Source of the DNA: Terriglobus roseus DSM 18391
GTDB lineage: Bacteria > Acidobacteriota > Terriglobia > Terriglobales > Acidobacteriaceae
DNA: 64,000 bases
Direction of reading: 5' to 3'
NCBI RefSeq assembly: GCF_000265425.1
Contig: NC_018014.1
Coordinates: 4,340,001 to 4,404,000 of the forward strand
Part shown: in pieces, positions 26,458 through 35,335 of the stretch
How the letters are laid out: the number at the start of each line of letters is the position of its first letter
Numbering within the stretch: the stretch's first letter is position 1
The notes under the pieces: model-generated
The model's database searches: none
What the model was told of the DNA's origin: nothing
The model's input: the letters and a program-made list of their open reading frames with translations, nothing else
Translations under genes and position numbers: made by a program

Positions 26458-29400
26458 CTAAAACGTCTGTCCGATGGAGAAGAAGAAAGCGCCACGGCTC
26501 TCGCCCGGTTGACGGTTGACTTTCAGTCCGTAATCGAGCCGAATAAGCACGAAGGGGTTTCTAACACGCAGGCCTGCCCCTGCTCCGGTCCTCAGGTCGG
26601 TGAAGCGAACATCATCCGGCTGCTTCCAGACGTTGCCGTTGTCAACGAATGCCACGCCGTCCAGGAACTTGTAGAGCGGAAATCTCAGCTCGTTGTTGAA
26701 GATCAGTGTCACTTTACCGCCGACGGCGCTGCCAGAGCTATCTTTCGGACCTAAGGAGTTTTGTGAGAAGCCGCGAATGCTTGTTCCTCCGCCCGCGAAG
26801 AACAGGTCGGTAGGTATGAGGAGTGCGTCGCCGATGTTGTTTACGATACCCGCGCGAGCATTTGTAGCAATCACCAGTCGAGAGCGCCGCCGCGTCTCTT
26901 CGAAGGGCAGCGGACGCGGGTGAAGAAGGCCGAGATATGCCGACGCCTGTGCATACGCACGGAAATAGCCGATGCTGCCACCAAGCTGATGCGGACCGTA
27001 CTCACCAGCGGCGGAGAAGAATGTCCCTTTGGCGGCATCAAGCGGCTTATCTCGGCTATCCCGTGAGATGGTTCCCACGATGTCTGATTTTGTCTCATTG
27101 AACAGTTCACCGTAGCCCTTCACATCGACACTTGCATGCTCGAACTGGTAGCCGTAGGTTATGTTCCAGTGCTTTCCAAAGCGCAGGTCCTGTTGGAGTG
27201 ATAGTCCCTGTCCATAACCATCAAAGATGCTGATTCGCTGATGCTGCGCATAAAGAGACGCCGTAGAGATGATGCGTCGCCTTCCCATAAATGGTTGGGA
27301 GAAGTACAACCGGTAATCCTGCTCTTGCGAGTCTGCTGTTAGTCGAAATCCGACCGTCCTTGCCTCGCCAAGCTTGTTAACGGCCGAGACATCGGCGATC
27401 CCACCAAATCCCCGGTCCGTGTCATACGTTGCACCAAAGTCTATCCGGTATGGTTTGGGCTCGCGCACCGTTATGACCAGGTCGGTGGGCTGTTGGGTTG
27501 GATCCGTTGAAGATTGCACTCGGGGCTTGAAAGCAAAGTCGACGAGGTTATAAGCACCCGAGTCCAGCAGGTTCCGCCTGGACTGCGACACAGCAGCGCC
27601 CACCAATGGGCGATGAAGCTGAAAGTTCAGCCTTCGTTTGAGGAATGCTTCACTTGTCTGACTCAGCCCTGCAATCGACATTGAGCCGAGGGTGAACTCC
27701 GGGCCTTCTGTCACAGTGACCGCCAGGTTGACCTTCCCTGCGGCATCATCCCGCTGCGTGGTGCAGTTGACCCGCGCATCGCGGTACCCAGCATCCCAGT
27801 AGCGCTGTTGCACTCGCGTCGCAACCACTTGCGTCAGGTCCTGTCGATAGGCGTCGCCACTCTCGATGTAGAGAGCGGAACGGAGTGCCTCTGCTGTCAG
27901 TTTGGTATTCCCCGCAAAGCTGACTGAGCCAATTACGAAATGCGGGCCCGTCGACATAGTCACCTGCAGACTGCCCACTGCGGGAGCCGCGCGCTGCACT
28001 GTCGTATCGACCGTTGCCGTGAGATACCCGTCCGCATGCAGTTGCGCCGCGAGTTTGCCCGTAAGGACTTCCGGGTGAAGCTCGGCCTGTATGTCCGTGT
28101 TGCCGCGGCGGGCTATTGCACGCAGCTTCGCCTGTTCGCCCTTTGCCACTCCAAGGATGCCCAATTCCGGATGCTGGTATCGTTCGCCGGGCCGCGCATC
28201 AATCAGCACGACCTTCTTCCCCTGCGCCTCATGGATGGAAACTTTGCTGTCTGCTGACGGGTAACGCTTCGCTCTCAGCCTGTCTTGAAGCAGCTGCTCC
28301 ACTGCGGCCGCCCTTTGGTCGTCGGTCAGCCCATCCTGCCACTTCGCGAGGACGGCTTTCCGTGTCTGCGAATCAAGTTTGCTCTCGTAGCGGAATGCAA
28401 CGGACGGCCCAGCCTCAATGTCGTAATTGAGGGAGACGCCATCGCCTTGCACAACGCGGTGCGAATGGATGCGGACTTCTGCATACCCGTGCGCCAAATA
28501 GAATTTCCGCAACCGAGCAACATCCCTCTGAGAGCGGAAGGTGTCGTACTTCTTTCCCACCTTCAGGTGAAGCTTCTTGCGGATTACGCTCTGCTCGAAG
28601 ATAGGATCACCTTCGACGGCCACATTACGCACCATCAATTTGCGATGCGCTGCATGTTGCGTGTAGTCACCCGTGAGGGGCCCGCCGCCGAACCGAAACT
28701 TCTGCCGGATCTCCGCACGGTTGCTCTGATCGGAATCTCGATAGAAGCGGGCGAGGAAGCGTTTCCGCCAATCGTACTCAGCTGTCCACACCTGATCCTG
28801 AGCGTTTGTCAGGTCTGTTGAGTACGTCACCCGCAACGAAGGCGTAATCGCTTCGCCCACGGTAAGCCGCGCGGTCGGGTTCTGATCTGCCGCAATGAGC
28901 CGCGGGTCGATGCGGAATTCATTCAATCGCAATGTATTCCGCACTGTTGTAAAGAAGCTGCCACCGACGGTACTGCCCAACAGAGACACAAGCTGGCTCT
29001 GCGCGTAGAAGCTGCTGTTGCCGCCGTTGTCCGGGCTGCCGGTGAACAGCAACGACAGCACTTGATCCTGCGAGAGCGAAGGCTCGGACTGAAAGCTCGC
29101 GTCGAGGTTCTTCTCGTCGCCATTCAGCTTAAGCGTGACGAGGTAAGTACCGATGGTGCTTTCCGCCTGCAGGTTGAATCTTGGCGCAATGCGATTCGCA
29201 GCAGTGAAGTCGACACGACCTTGATCGATGCGGAAGTTCCTGCCGGCAAAGTTGATCTGGCCGCCGTCTTCAAGCTGCAGCCCACCCGTAACACCCGGCT
29301 GCATGAGCGTACCCTGCAACCGAAGGTTGGCATCTGCATTCAGTCTTCCAAGGTTGTTGTCGATGGTGAGCGGTTGATCCGTCGCAAGAGCAACGTCAAG

Positions 29401-32400
29401 CTGTAGCTTGCTCGCAAATGTGTCGGCGGACTCTTCCGCTTCTGCAGTCGTGGAGCGTGACAGGCGAGTGACATCCAGAGCCTCGCGATATGCGCTGTCG
29501 TTTACGGTGATCTTCCCCGTCAGTGCAGGGGCACTTCCCCGCAGTGTGAGATGGAGATCGAAGTCACTGGCGGAAGTGAGGCCTTCGGGATAGTTGAGGA
29601 AGACATCCTCACCGGTGAAATCCAGCTTGCTACCTGGGTGATCGTCGCCGAAGGCGAACGATCCAGAGCCATGGACACTGCCACCATTCAGGTCCATGCT
29701 CATGCGGTCCACCCGCAAGGACGAACCTCCCAGAGATGCATGCAAGTCCACCCGATCCCCGTTCAGTCGCAATGGACGGGAAAGGCTGAATGCACCACCA
29801 CGCACTTCCGCTGTACCCCGTATCTCTGGGGCATCCGCCGTTCCGCCAACGGTGAGGTTTGCGGTCAGAGGACCTGACAGGTGGAGGTCGGGATCCAAAG
29901 CCAGAAAAGATGTGTCGATGACGCCATCGAGCGATGCATTCAACGCGTGTTGTGCGTGCAGATCGATCGTGCCGCCCGCGCGTATCCGTCCATACTTGCT
30001 GAGCAACGAACTCTCTTCGACACGCAGAACGCCGCGCTGCAGCGAAACGGAGATGGGTTGCTCCTGCGCAACGTTGCCTGCCGGTGACCTCAACTCAAGA
30101 TCGATCAACTGTGCCGAGCCCACAAGTTCGTCAAGGGACGACGTCGTGCTGCCGCTGAGAGTCGCGATGCCTGAGACCTTCGCCGTCAGCTGAGGAAGCC
30201 GACTGCGAAACAGCAACATCGGGTCGAGGCTATCGAACTTCAGCTCTGACCGGAATGGACCCTTCAACGTATCGGCGTATCCGGTCAGTGACAGCTCACC
30301 GGCTCCGAGTTTCCCCGAGAGACCCGTCAATTCCAAATGATTTTCTTCGAGTGACAGTGTTCCCTCGATATTGCGGAACGGCTCTTCTGTATCCGGGATT
30401 TGAAGAGACCCTTCGCTGAGATGAACCGACCCTGCAATCCGTGGCTCTGCAAGAGAGCCGCCGACGGTGCCGTCGACATGGAATGTTCCCGCAGGACGCA
30501 AGCTGACAAGCTCCGGACGGAGCGTGTTCATGAGCGCAACAGGAGCCTTTCCTTTTATGGCCAGGTGGTCAGACGACGCTGCCAGCGACAGCCGCCCTTG
30601 AATGTCCAGGCTCCCCTCGCCGTCGTGGAACACAGCCTGCTCTACTTCCACGCCTTGGTCTCGCCATGAAAGTCTAATCGGTCCCTCTGCCACGACAGTG
30701 GTCTGCGGTGACTGGAACGAGAAGTCATGCACGGTCGCAGAAGCTATCGATGTATCTAATTGGCTTAACGAGCCACTCGCCTGCACAGTAACAGCGCCGC
30801 GAGCAGTTCCACCTGGTACGACGATCTCAAGATCGGAGGACACTAGCGAGGCGTCCGCCTTACCGTCGGTTGCGCGGATCGTAGCTTGTACTTCCGCACC
30901 ATGCTCGTCACGCACGGTAATCATTGCATCGCCGCTCAGCGTCTCCATTGCGCCATGCAACTGCCCCATCCCGCTGATCGTCGTCGGGTGACGAAAGCTC
31001 GACGAGAGAAACGTGCCTTCGACCGGAAAAGCCGCTGCTCGTAAGTTCATAGCGACCTCTCCAGAAGAGAAGCCATAAGATCCATCTGCCTGGACAGAGC
31101 CGGCTTTGCTCCCAGCTCCTTTGCGGAGCTGCGCGTCCTGCAGCACCAGCTTGTTGCTATCGAAGGTAAGCCTAGCCTCTAGGTCCCCCAGCACTTCCGA
31201 CTTCAGCGAGAGATCCCGCGCCGTAACCTGAAGGTCCGCGACAGGCGATGCGAGGGAACCTGCGACCCTGCCGCTCACATTCACCTGGCCTTCAAGAGGT
31301 GTAGACCCAAGCGGTGAGGTAAGCACCCTAGCATCCAGAGCATCGGCATCCAACGTGAGTGCAATGCGTGGCCTTTCATCGACGAGCACCTCGCCGACCG
31401 CATGCACCCTCTGCCCCTGCCAGCTTGCTCGAGAGTCCGTGATCTGCACTCTGCCCGATCGATAGCGCCCGTGGGCGACGGCGTGGATCGATTGCAGAGA
31501 CGCAACGGCTAGATCGTCCGACGATCCGACAATCGTCACATCAGGAGACTTGAGAGTCCCGTTCAGGGATGCAAGGAACTCTGCATGCCCACTCGCTTTC
31601 CCGGCTGTGACCTGGAGAAGATTCGGAGCCGTCCCATGCAAACTTCCGGTGATCGCGGAGTCGGCAAGCCGCAGTGCTGCTGTGCCAGTCGCATCGACTC
31701 CGTAACCCCTCACACGTTGAATCTCTACGCGGATCTGCTTTGCATCGAGGGTGAGGGACGCAATCCCCGCGAGGTCGCGACGGAAAGAATCTACGTTCGC
31801 GTGCGCTGTGTACGTTTGAAAATCGGTTCCGGTCCACTCGGCCTTGCCGGTCGCCGCAACAGACTCGTATCGGCCACTGAATGTGGCCTGCCCTGTTTTG
31901 CTGTCAAACGGTAGTAGCCCTTGCGCCAGAACTTCGCCCTTCTCGGAGCGGACATCAATTCGTGAGAAAGCAAGGGCGTCGTCAGCTCCACGCAACTCTG
32001 CGGCCACATTCAATATGGCCGGTGCGCCATCACCGAACTGCACCCGTGCTGCTTCGGCTTGCACCTGTAGCTGGATATCGTGGAGCGTCACACCGCTCTC
32101 TGTTCCAGTGAGATGAAAAGCAGAGATCGTGCCCGTCGTCGTAGCCGCTCGCACGTACCCCGGCGCCGTCGACCTGCCAGTCCAGCGCCCTTTCCAAAAC
32201 TCCAGGTTGAGAGAGGGTTGGTCCACATAGGTCGTTCCGTCGGCATAGAGGAAGTGCATCCGCTCCAACGTGACATGCGCAGGCATCCCCTTCGGAGCGG
32301 ATGCACCCGTTCCCGCACCAAAATCCAGATTGGAGTGCCCGTCCCTGTCCACCTGCATTCGAAAGGCGCCGTCGGTGACGTGCACCTGGGAGATGGCAGC

Positions 32401-32718
32401 GAGCCCGTCTCGGAAATGGAAATAGCCGAAGCTGCCCTCAACTCTTCGTGCAGCAAAAAAGGCAGCGGAGCTGGACTTCGTTCGTAATGTCAGATTGTCA
32501 AATGCCACATGGCCTGTAAACAGGTTGTACTGCAGGCCGCTGACGCTGACGACAACGCCTGCGGCGTCAGCCTTGGTGGTGAGCTCGTGAACCACCCAGC
32601 GCGAGGCAAACCTGGTGTGCGCCACGCCCAAGACGCTCACAAACAGCGCACAAACTATGCCCAACCCTATCGAGAGCTTGGTCTGCATGCGCTTTGCATC
32701 TTGGGGGCCGTCGCTCAT
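26458..32718 (-). CDS. TamB-Omp85 (TamA/BamA-like) fusion protein
   Basis: A single 2086-residue frame. Residues ~12-33 form the inner-membrane anchor (LSIGLGIVCALFVSVLGVAH). Residues ~35-1345 are a TamB/AsmA-like body of repeated beta strands ending in a DUF490-type C-terminus (EDGGQINFAGRNFRIDQGRV, SLSQDQVLSLLFTGSPD, EYDWRKRFLARFYRDSDQS). Residues ~1355-1750 hold about four POTRA repeats (VRNVAVEGDPIFEQSVIRKK; IGSVSFAGNTKLTAEALRSA; LGSMSIAGLSQTSEAFLKRR). Residues ~1755-2086 are an Omp85 barrel with the IRGFSQNSLGP loop and a terminal aromatic (FSIGQTF). In proteobacteria these are two proteins, TamA and TamB, which help insert outer-membrane proteins and move lipids. Start at 32718; an alternative ATG is at 32688. 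No gene abuts on either side. Confidence 0.88.
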   Translation of the reverse strand: MSDGPQDAKRMQTKLSIGLGIVCALFVSVLGVAHTRFASRWVVHELTTKADAAGVVVSVSGLQYNLFTGHVAFDNLTLRTKSSSAAFFAARRVEGSFGYFHFRDGLAAISQVHVTDGAFRMQVDRDGHSNLDFGAGTGASAPKGMPAHVTLERMHFLYADGTTYVDQPSLNLEFWKGRWTGRSTAPGYVRAATTTGTISAFHLTGTESGVTLHDIQLQVQAEAARVQFGDGAPAILNVAAELRGADDALAFSRIDVRSEKGEVLAQGLLPFDSKTGQATFSGRYESVAATGKAEWTGTDFQTYTAHANVDSFRRDLAGIASLTLDAKQIRVEIQRVRGYGVDATGTAALRLADSAITGSLHGTAPNLLQVTAGKASGHAEFLASLNGTLKSPDVTIVGSSDDLAVASLQSIHAVAHGRYRSGRVQITDSRASWQGQRVHAVGEVLVDERPRIALTLDADALDARVLTSPLGSTPLEGQVNVSGRVAGSLASPVADLQVTARDLSLKSEVLGDLEARLTFDSNKLVLQDAQLRKGAGSKAGSVQADGSYGFSSGEVAMNLRAAAFPVEGTFLSSSFRHPTTISGMGQLHGAMETLSGDAMITVRDEHGAEVQATIRATDGKADASLVSSDLEIVVPGGTARGAVTVQASGSLSQLDTSIASATVHDFSFQSPQTTVVAEGPIRLSWRDQGVEVEQAVFHDGEGSLDIQGRLSLAASSDHLAIKGKAPVALMNTLRPELVSLRPAGTFHVDGTVGGSLAEPRIAGSVHLSEGSLQIPDTEEPFRNIEGTLSLEENHLELTGLSGKLGAGELSLTGYADTLKGPFRSELKFDSLDPMLLFRSRLPQLTAKVSGIATLSGSTTSSLDELVGSAQLIDLELRSPAGNVAQEQPISVSLQRGVLRVEESSLLSKYGRIRAGGTIDLHAQHALNASLDGVIDTSFLALDPDLHLSGPLTANLTVGGTADAPEIRGTAEVRGGAFSLSRPLRLNGDRVDLHASLGGSSLRVDRMSMDLNGGSVHGSGSFAFGDDHPGSKLDFTGEDVFLNYPEGLTSASDFDLHLTLRGSAPALTGKITVNDSAYREALDVTRLSRSTTAEAEESADTFASKLQLDVALATDQPLTIDNNLGRLNADANLRLQGTLMQPGVTGGLQLEDGGQINFAGRNFRIDQGRVDFTAANRIAPRFNLQAESTIGTYLVTLKLNGDEKNLDASFQSEPSLSQDQVLSLLFTGSPDNGGNSSFYAQSQLVSLLGSTVGGSFFTTVRNTLRLNEFRIDPRLIAADQNPTARLTVGEAITPSLRVTYSTDLTNAQDQVWTAEYDWRKRFLARFYRDSDQSNRAEIRQKFRFGGGPLTGDYTQHAAHRKLMVRNVAVEGDPIFEQSVIRKKLHLKVGKKYDTFRSQRDVARLRKFYLAHGYAEVRIHSHRVVQGDGVSLNYDIEAGPSVAFRYESKLDSQTRKAVLAKWQDGLTDDQRAAAVEQLLQDRLRAKRYPSADSKVSIHEAQGKKVVLIDARPGERYQHPELGILGVAKGEQAKLRAIARRGNTDIQAELHPEVLTGKLAAQLHADGYLTATVDTTVQRAAPAVGSLQVTMSTGPHFVIGSVSFAGNTKLTAEALRSALYIESGDAYRQDLTQVVATRVQQRYWDAGYRDARVNCTTQRDDAAGKVNLAVTVTEGPEFTLGSMSIAGLSQTSEAFLKRRLNFQLHRPLVGAAVSQSRRNLLDSGAYNLVDFAFKPRVQSSTDPTQQPTDLVITVREPKPYRIDFGATYDTDRGFGGIADVSAVNKLGEARTVGFRLTADSQEQDYRLYFSQPFMGRRRIISTASLYAQHQRISIFDGYGQGLSLQQDLRFGKHWNITYGYQFEHASVDVKGYGELFNETKSDIVGTISRDSRDKPLDAAKGTFFSAAGEYGPHQLGGSIGYFRAYAQASAYLGLLHPRPLPFEETRRRSRLVIATNARAGIVNNIGDALLIPTDLFFAGGGTSIRGFSQNSLGPKDSSGSAVGGKVTLIFNNELRFPLYKFLDGVAFVDNGNVWKQPDDVRFTDLRTGAGAGLRVRNPFVLIRLDYGLKVNRQPGESRGAFFFSIGQTF

Positions 32719-33054
32719 TCCGAATCTCTGACAGGAGGTTGCGTATCAAAATGCTACAGCAGACGCTAGGGTCCTTTTCCTACGTCGCAGTGTGCAGACC
32801 GAATTTTGGGTTTGCCGTCGAGTCGGCTTGTGTTGACCTCACCAACAATTGCGCAGCAACTCAGAAGCCGCAAGTAAGTCGCGCTCAACGCTTTGGCATG
32901 TAACAAGTGAGTGGGCCGCGCAGCTCAGAATCCGGGACAGTGCCGATTCGCCTTTCCCGCCCGCAGGATCCCAATGTCAATGGGGGAGCTTGCTGACTCC
33001 AGACCGATGCATTATGGATCGGGTGTCAAGATCCTCTTTTACATAATTCAGGAA
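32719..33054. other. Intergenic stretch, nothing identified
   Basis: 336 bases between the TamB-Omp85 start and the EAL remnant. I see no open frame with a sensible product, RNA gene or strong hairpin. It should contain the promoter of the fusion gene. Confidence 0.4.
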
Positions 33055-33290
33055 CTACACCGGGGGCAAATGCCGCGAGAATAGCCAGCCCTGCGCAAAC
33101 TGAACGCCCTTTGCTCGGAGGTAGCCGGCTTGGTTCTGTTGTTCGACGCCTTCGGCGATCACCTCCACCTTTAATGCCTTGGCCAAATCGATGATGTGGT
33201 CGATCACGCTACTCTTCGCTGAGGCAATACCGATCGTGCCGACAAATGACTTGTCGATCTTCAAGGCGTCGAAAGCGATTTGCTGAGGAC
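33055..33290 (-). pseudogene. EAL-domain phosphodiesterase remnant (C-terminal part)
   Basis: The translation carries the last third of an EAL domain: FDALKIDKSFVGTIG, a helix KSSVIDHIIDLAKALKVE, then VIAEGVEQQNQAGYLRAKGV and FAQGWLFSRHLPP. These are the conserved C-terminal blocks of c-di-GMP phosphodiesterases. The EAL/EVL signature, the metal-binding Asn/Asp residues and the whole N-terminal half are missing. Upstream of ~33290 the frame turns into unrelated sequence that overlaps the start of the divergent carbonic anhydrase gene. It is therefore a 5'-truncated, inactive gene fragment. Confidence 0.8.
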
Positions 33291-33358
33291 CTTGTTGTCG
33301 GTCACTAGTTGCAGGCACGAAGTGTGATGCGTAAGAATGCTGTCCCAACAGGAGAGTC

Positions 33359-34027
33359 ATGGACATCGAATGGTCGCGCCGTCGTTTTCTTGCTGCAGCA
33401 GCCGCTACAACCTCAATTTTGTTGGATCATCCGATGCAAGCTCAAACCGAGGAGACCTCTCCCGCAACGCCACAGGAAGCCTTGGACCGGCTGATGCGAG
33501 GGAATGCTCGCTTCGCCGTCGATCAAATTACGAGCATTGCGCAAGACCTGAAGCTTCTAAAGGAACACACGGTTGAGAAGCAGGAGCCATTCGCTGCGGT
33601 TCTTTCCTGTGCTGATTCGCGTGTACCGGTAGAGCTGGTCTTCGATCAGACGATCGGACACATCTTTGTGACGCGAGTGGCGGGCAACATCATTAACTCG
33701 GAGATCATTGGTAGCCTTGAGTACGCCGCGGCCGTGCTCGGCGTAAAGGTCCTGATCGTGATGGGACATTCCAACTGCGGCGCCGTAAGTGCTGCGCTGT
33801 CCAAGAAGCCGGTGCCGGGGCAGATCGCTTCGTTGTACCCGCATCTTGAACCAGCCGTGGCCGACGCAGGCAACGATATTGTCGTGGCCACCAGGCGGAA
33901 CGCCAAGTTGCAGGCGAACTTACTCGCCAAGACCTCAACAGTCCTCGCTCCGCTTGTCCGCGAGGGCAGGTTGAAGATTGAGGCTGCTTACTACGACGTG
34001 GGTACTGGTAAGGTCACGCTGCTGTAG
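33359..34027 (+). CDS. Tat-exported beta-class carbonic anhydrase
   Basis: 222 residues, ATG 33359 with AGGAG 4 bases upstream. The N-terminus MDIEWSRRRFLAAAAATTSI is a twin-arginine signal (SRRRFLA) with a modest hydrophobic core. The mature enzyme shows beta-carbonic anhydrase motifs: SCADSRVP (Cys84, Asp86, Arg88) and GHSNCGAV (His137, Cys140), so the zinc site is complete. FVTRVAGNIIN and SLEYAAAVLGVKVLIVMGH also fit. It interconverts CO2 and bicarbonate, here probably in the periplasm. The gene stop abuts the stop of the convergent secreted-protein gene (34027/34028). Confidence 0.92.
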   Translation: MDIEWSRRRFLAAAAATTSILLDHPMQAQTEETSPATPQEALDRLMRGNARFAVDQITSIAQDLKLLKEHTVEKQEPFAAVLSCADSRVPVELVFDQTIGHIFVTRVAGNIINSEIIGSLEYAAAVLGVKVLIVMGHSNCGAVSAALSKKPVPGQIASLYPHLEPAVADAGNDIVVATRRNAKLQANLLAKTSTVLAPLVREGRLKIEAAYYDVGTGKVTLL

Positions 34028-34444
34028 CTACTTCGTTAGTTCCACCGAAAGCGTGTACCGGCTGGTGGTTCCACGCCTTGCCGCGTTTCGCATCAGGAAG
34101 ACCTGGATAAGGTAAAGCCCCGGTTTGCGCAAGGGCAGTTCCGCTTTCGTTCCCTCAGACGCGCCTTTGAAGATTGCCTCATCTTTGCCGGGTTCCGTAC
34201 CGGGCGCGTACACGTTGAAGAGGTTGGAACCCACCACACTCTTCAACCCGATCCGGAGGACACCGGCTGCATCGACGGAGACTTGATAGCGCACATCGTC
34301 GTAACTACGGATAGTGCCCCGTTCCAGGTGAGCGCCTCCATCCCGCGTCACGATAATGTGGTGGGGCTGATCCTGAGCGATGGCTGGACGAGCCGACAAC
34401 GAGAGTAAGGTAAGCAACGCGATCGCAAGGATAGGAAGTCTCAT
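34028..34444 (-). CDS. Small secreted protein of unknown function
   Basis: 138 residues from ATG 34444, with AGGA 7 bases upstream. Signal peptide MRLPILAIALLTLLSLSARP with cleavage after AIAQ. The mature ~115 residues are beta-rich (HHIIVTRDGGAHLERGTIRS, YQVSVDAAGVLRIGLKS, YLIQVFLMRNAARRGTTSRY) and end YTLSVELTK, which looks like a small sandwich domain of the pre-peptidase C-terminal type. No catalytic motif. It converges end to end with the carbonic anhydrase gene; functional link unknown. Confidence 0.72.
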   Translation of the reverse strand: MRLPILAIALLTLLSLSARPAIAQDQPHHIIVTRDGGAHLERGTIRSYDDVRYQVSVDAAGVLRIGLKSVVGSNLFNVYAPGTEPGKDEAIFKGASEGTKAELPLRKPGLYLIQVFLMRNAARRGTTSRYTLSVELTK

Positions 34445-34596
34445 GTTGTTCCTGGTCGAAATGAATTGCTCGAAAAGCATACTTCTCTGCTAGATCGAAA
34501 GTATTTCGATGAACCGATAGAACGGTGGAAAACGAAACAAGGTCGCTGCCGGAATTGCTCCTTGAATGCTAATCTGACCCGATCCCAAGGAGGGTT

Positions 34597-35319
34597 ATGC
34601 TGCGTCCCCGTCACGTTCTCCTCGCTTATCTGGCCACTGCCGTTTTCTTCGTACCGAACGCCATCTCTCAGACAACGATCCGGATGTACGTGCAGGCCGG
34701 AAGTGGCGATTTTGCCGCAAATGGCGCCGGAGACTCCGCGCTCGATTTGCGCAAAGCCTTACTAGGAAAATCCCGCACGATCCGCGTCGTGGATTCGCCG
34801 TCGGAAGCCGAGGTTGTGGTGCGGATCGACTCTCGCAACGTGCGAAAGGAGACGGCCGCCGTCAACACCTACGCCAACCAGAGCAAAGACGGGCGATCAG
34901 GCACAGCAACTACGGTGCCCACGGTCCGCAATGTCGATGAACTTCATGTGACGCTGCTCGCTGGCAACTCGCAGATTCCGTTGCAGACAGAGTCGGCACT
35001 CTCGTGGCGGTTAGCTGCAGGCGATATGGCATCCAGCATCGATCACTGGGTGAAGGAGAACTACGCAAAGCTGATCGTACGCAGAACAGAGCAAAGGTAT
35101 GCCCCCAGCGCACCAACGGCTCCGGCTGCCCCGTCAACACCATCGGGAAATAGCGGTTCCGGGGATGCATCGATCGCACCCGGCATGTCGGAGTCACAGG
35201 TCCTTGAAGCCATGGGCGCACCTGAGAAAAAGGTCATCTTTGGCAAGAAGTCGCTGTGGAACTACCGCGGCATGCAGATCGTGTTTGAGGATGGCCGCGT
35301 CACCGATGTGAAGTTCTGA
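34597..35319 (+). CDS. Secreted protein with C-terminal SmpA/BamE-like segment
   Basis: 240 residues, ATG 34597 just after AAGGAGGGTT. The signal peptide (VLLAYLATAVFFVPNAIS, then Q) is followed by an N-terminal domain resembling domains of secreted stress proteins (LDLRKALLGKSRTIRVVDSP, EAEVVVRIDSRNVRKETA). A Pro/Ser/Gly linker leads to the last ~50 residues, IAPGMSESQVLEAMGAPEKK followed by LWNYRGMQIVFEDGRVTDV. That is the pattern of the SmpA/OmlA (BamE) fold: GMsxxqVxxxxGxP and a strand pair. Probably periplasmic; no lipobox. Function unknown. Confidence 0.7.
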   Translation: MLRPRHVLLAYLATAVFFVPNAISQTTIRMYVQAGSGDFAANGAGDSALDLRKALLGKSRTIRVVDSPSEAEVVVRIDSRNVRKETAAVNTYANQSKDGRSGTATTVPTVRNVDELHVTLLAGNSQIPLQTESALSWRLAAGDMASSIDHWVKENYAKLIVRRTEQRYAPSAPTAPAAPSTPSGNSGSGDASIAPGMSESQVLEAMGAPEKKVIFGKKSLWNYRGMQIVFEDGRVTDVKF

Positions 35320-35335
35320 TTACACCCGCGAGAGA

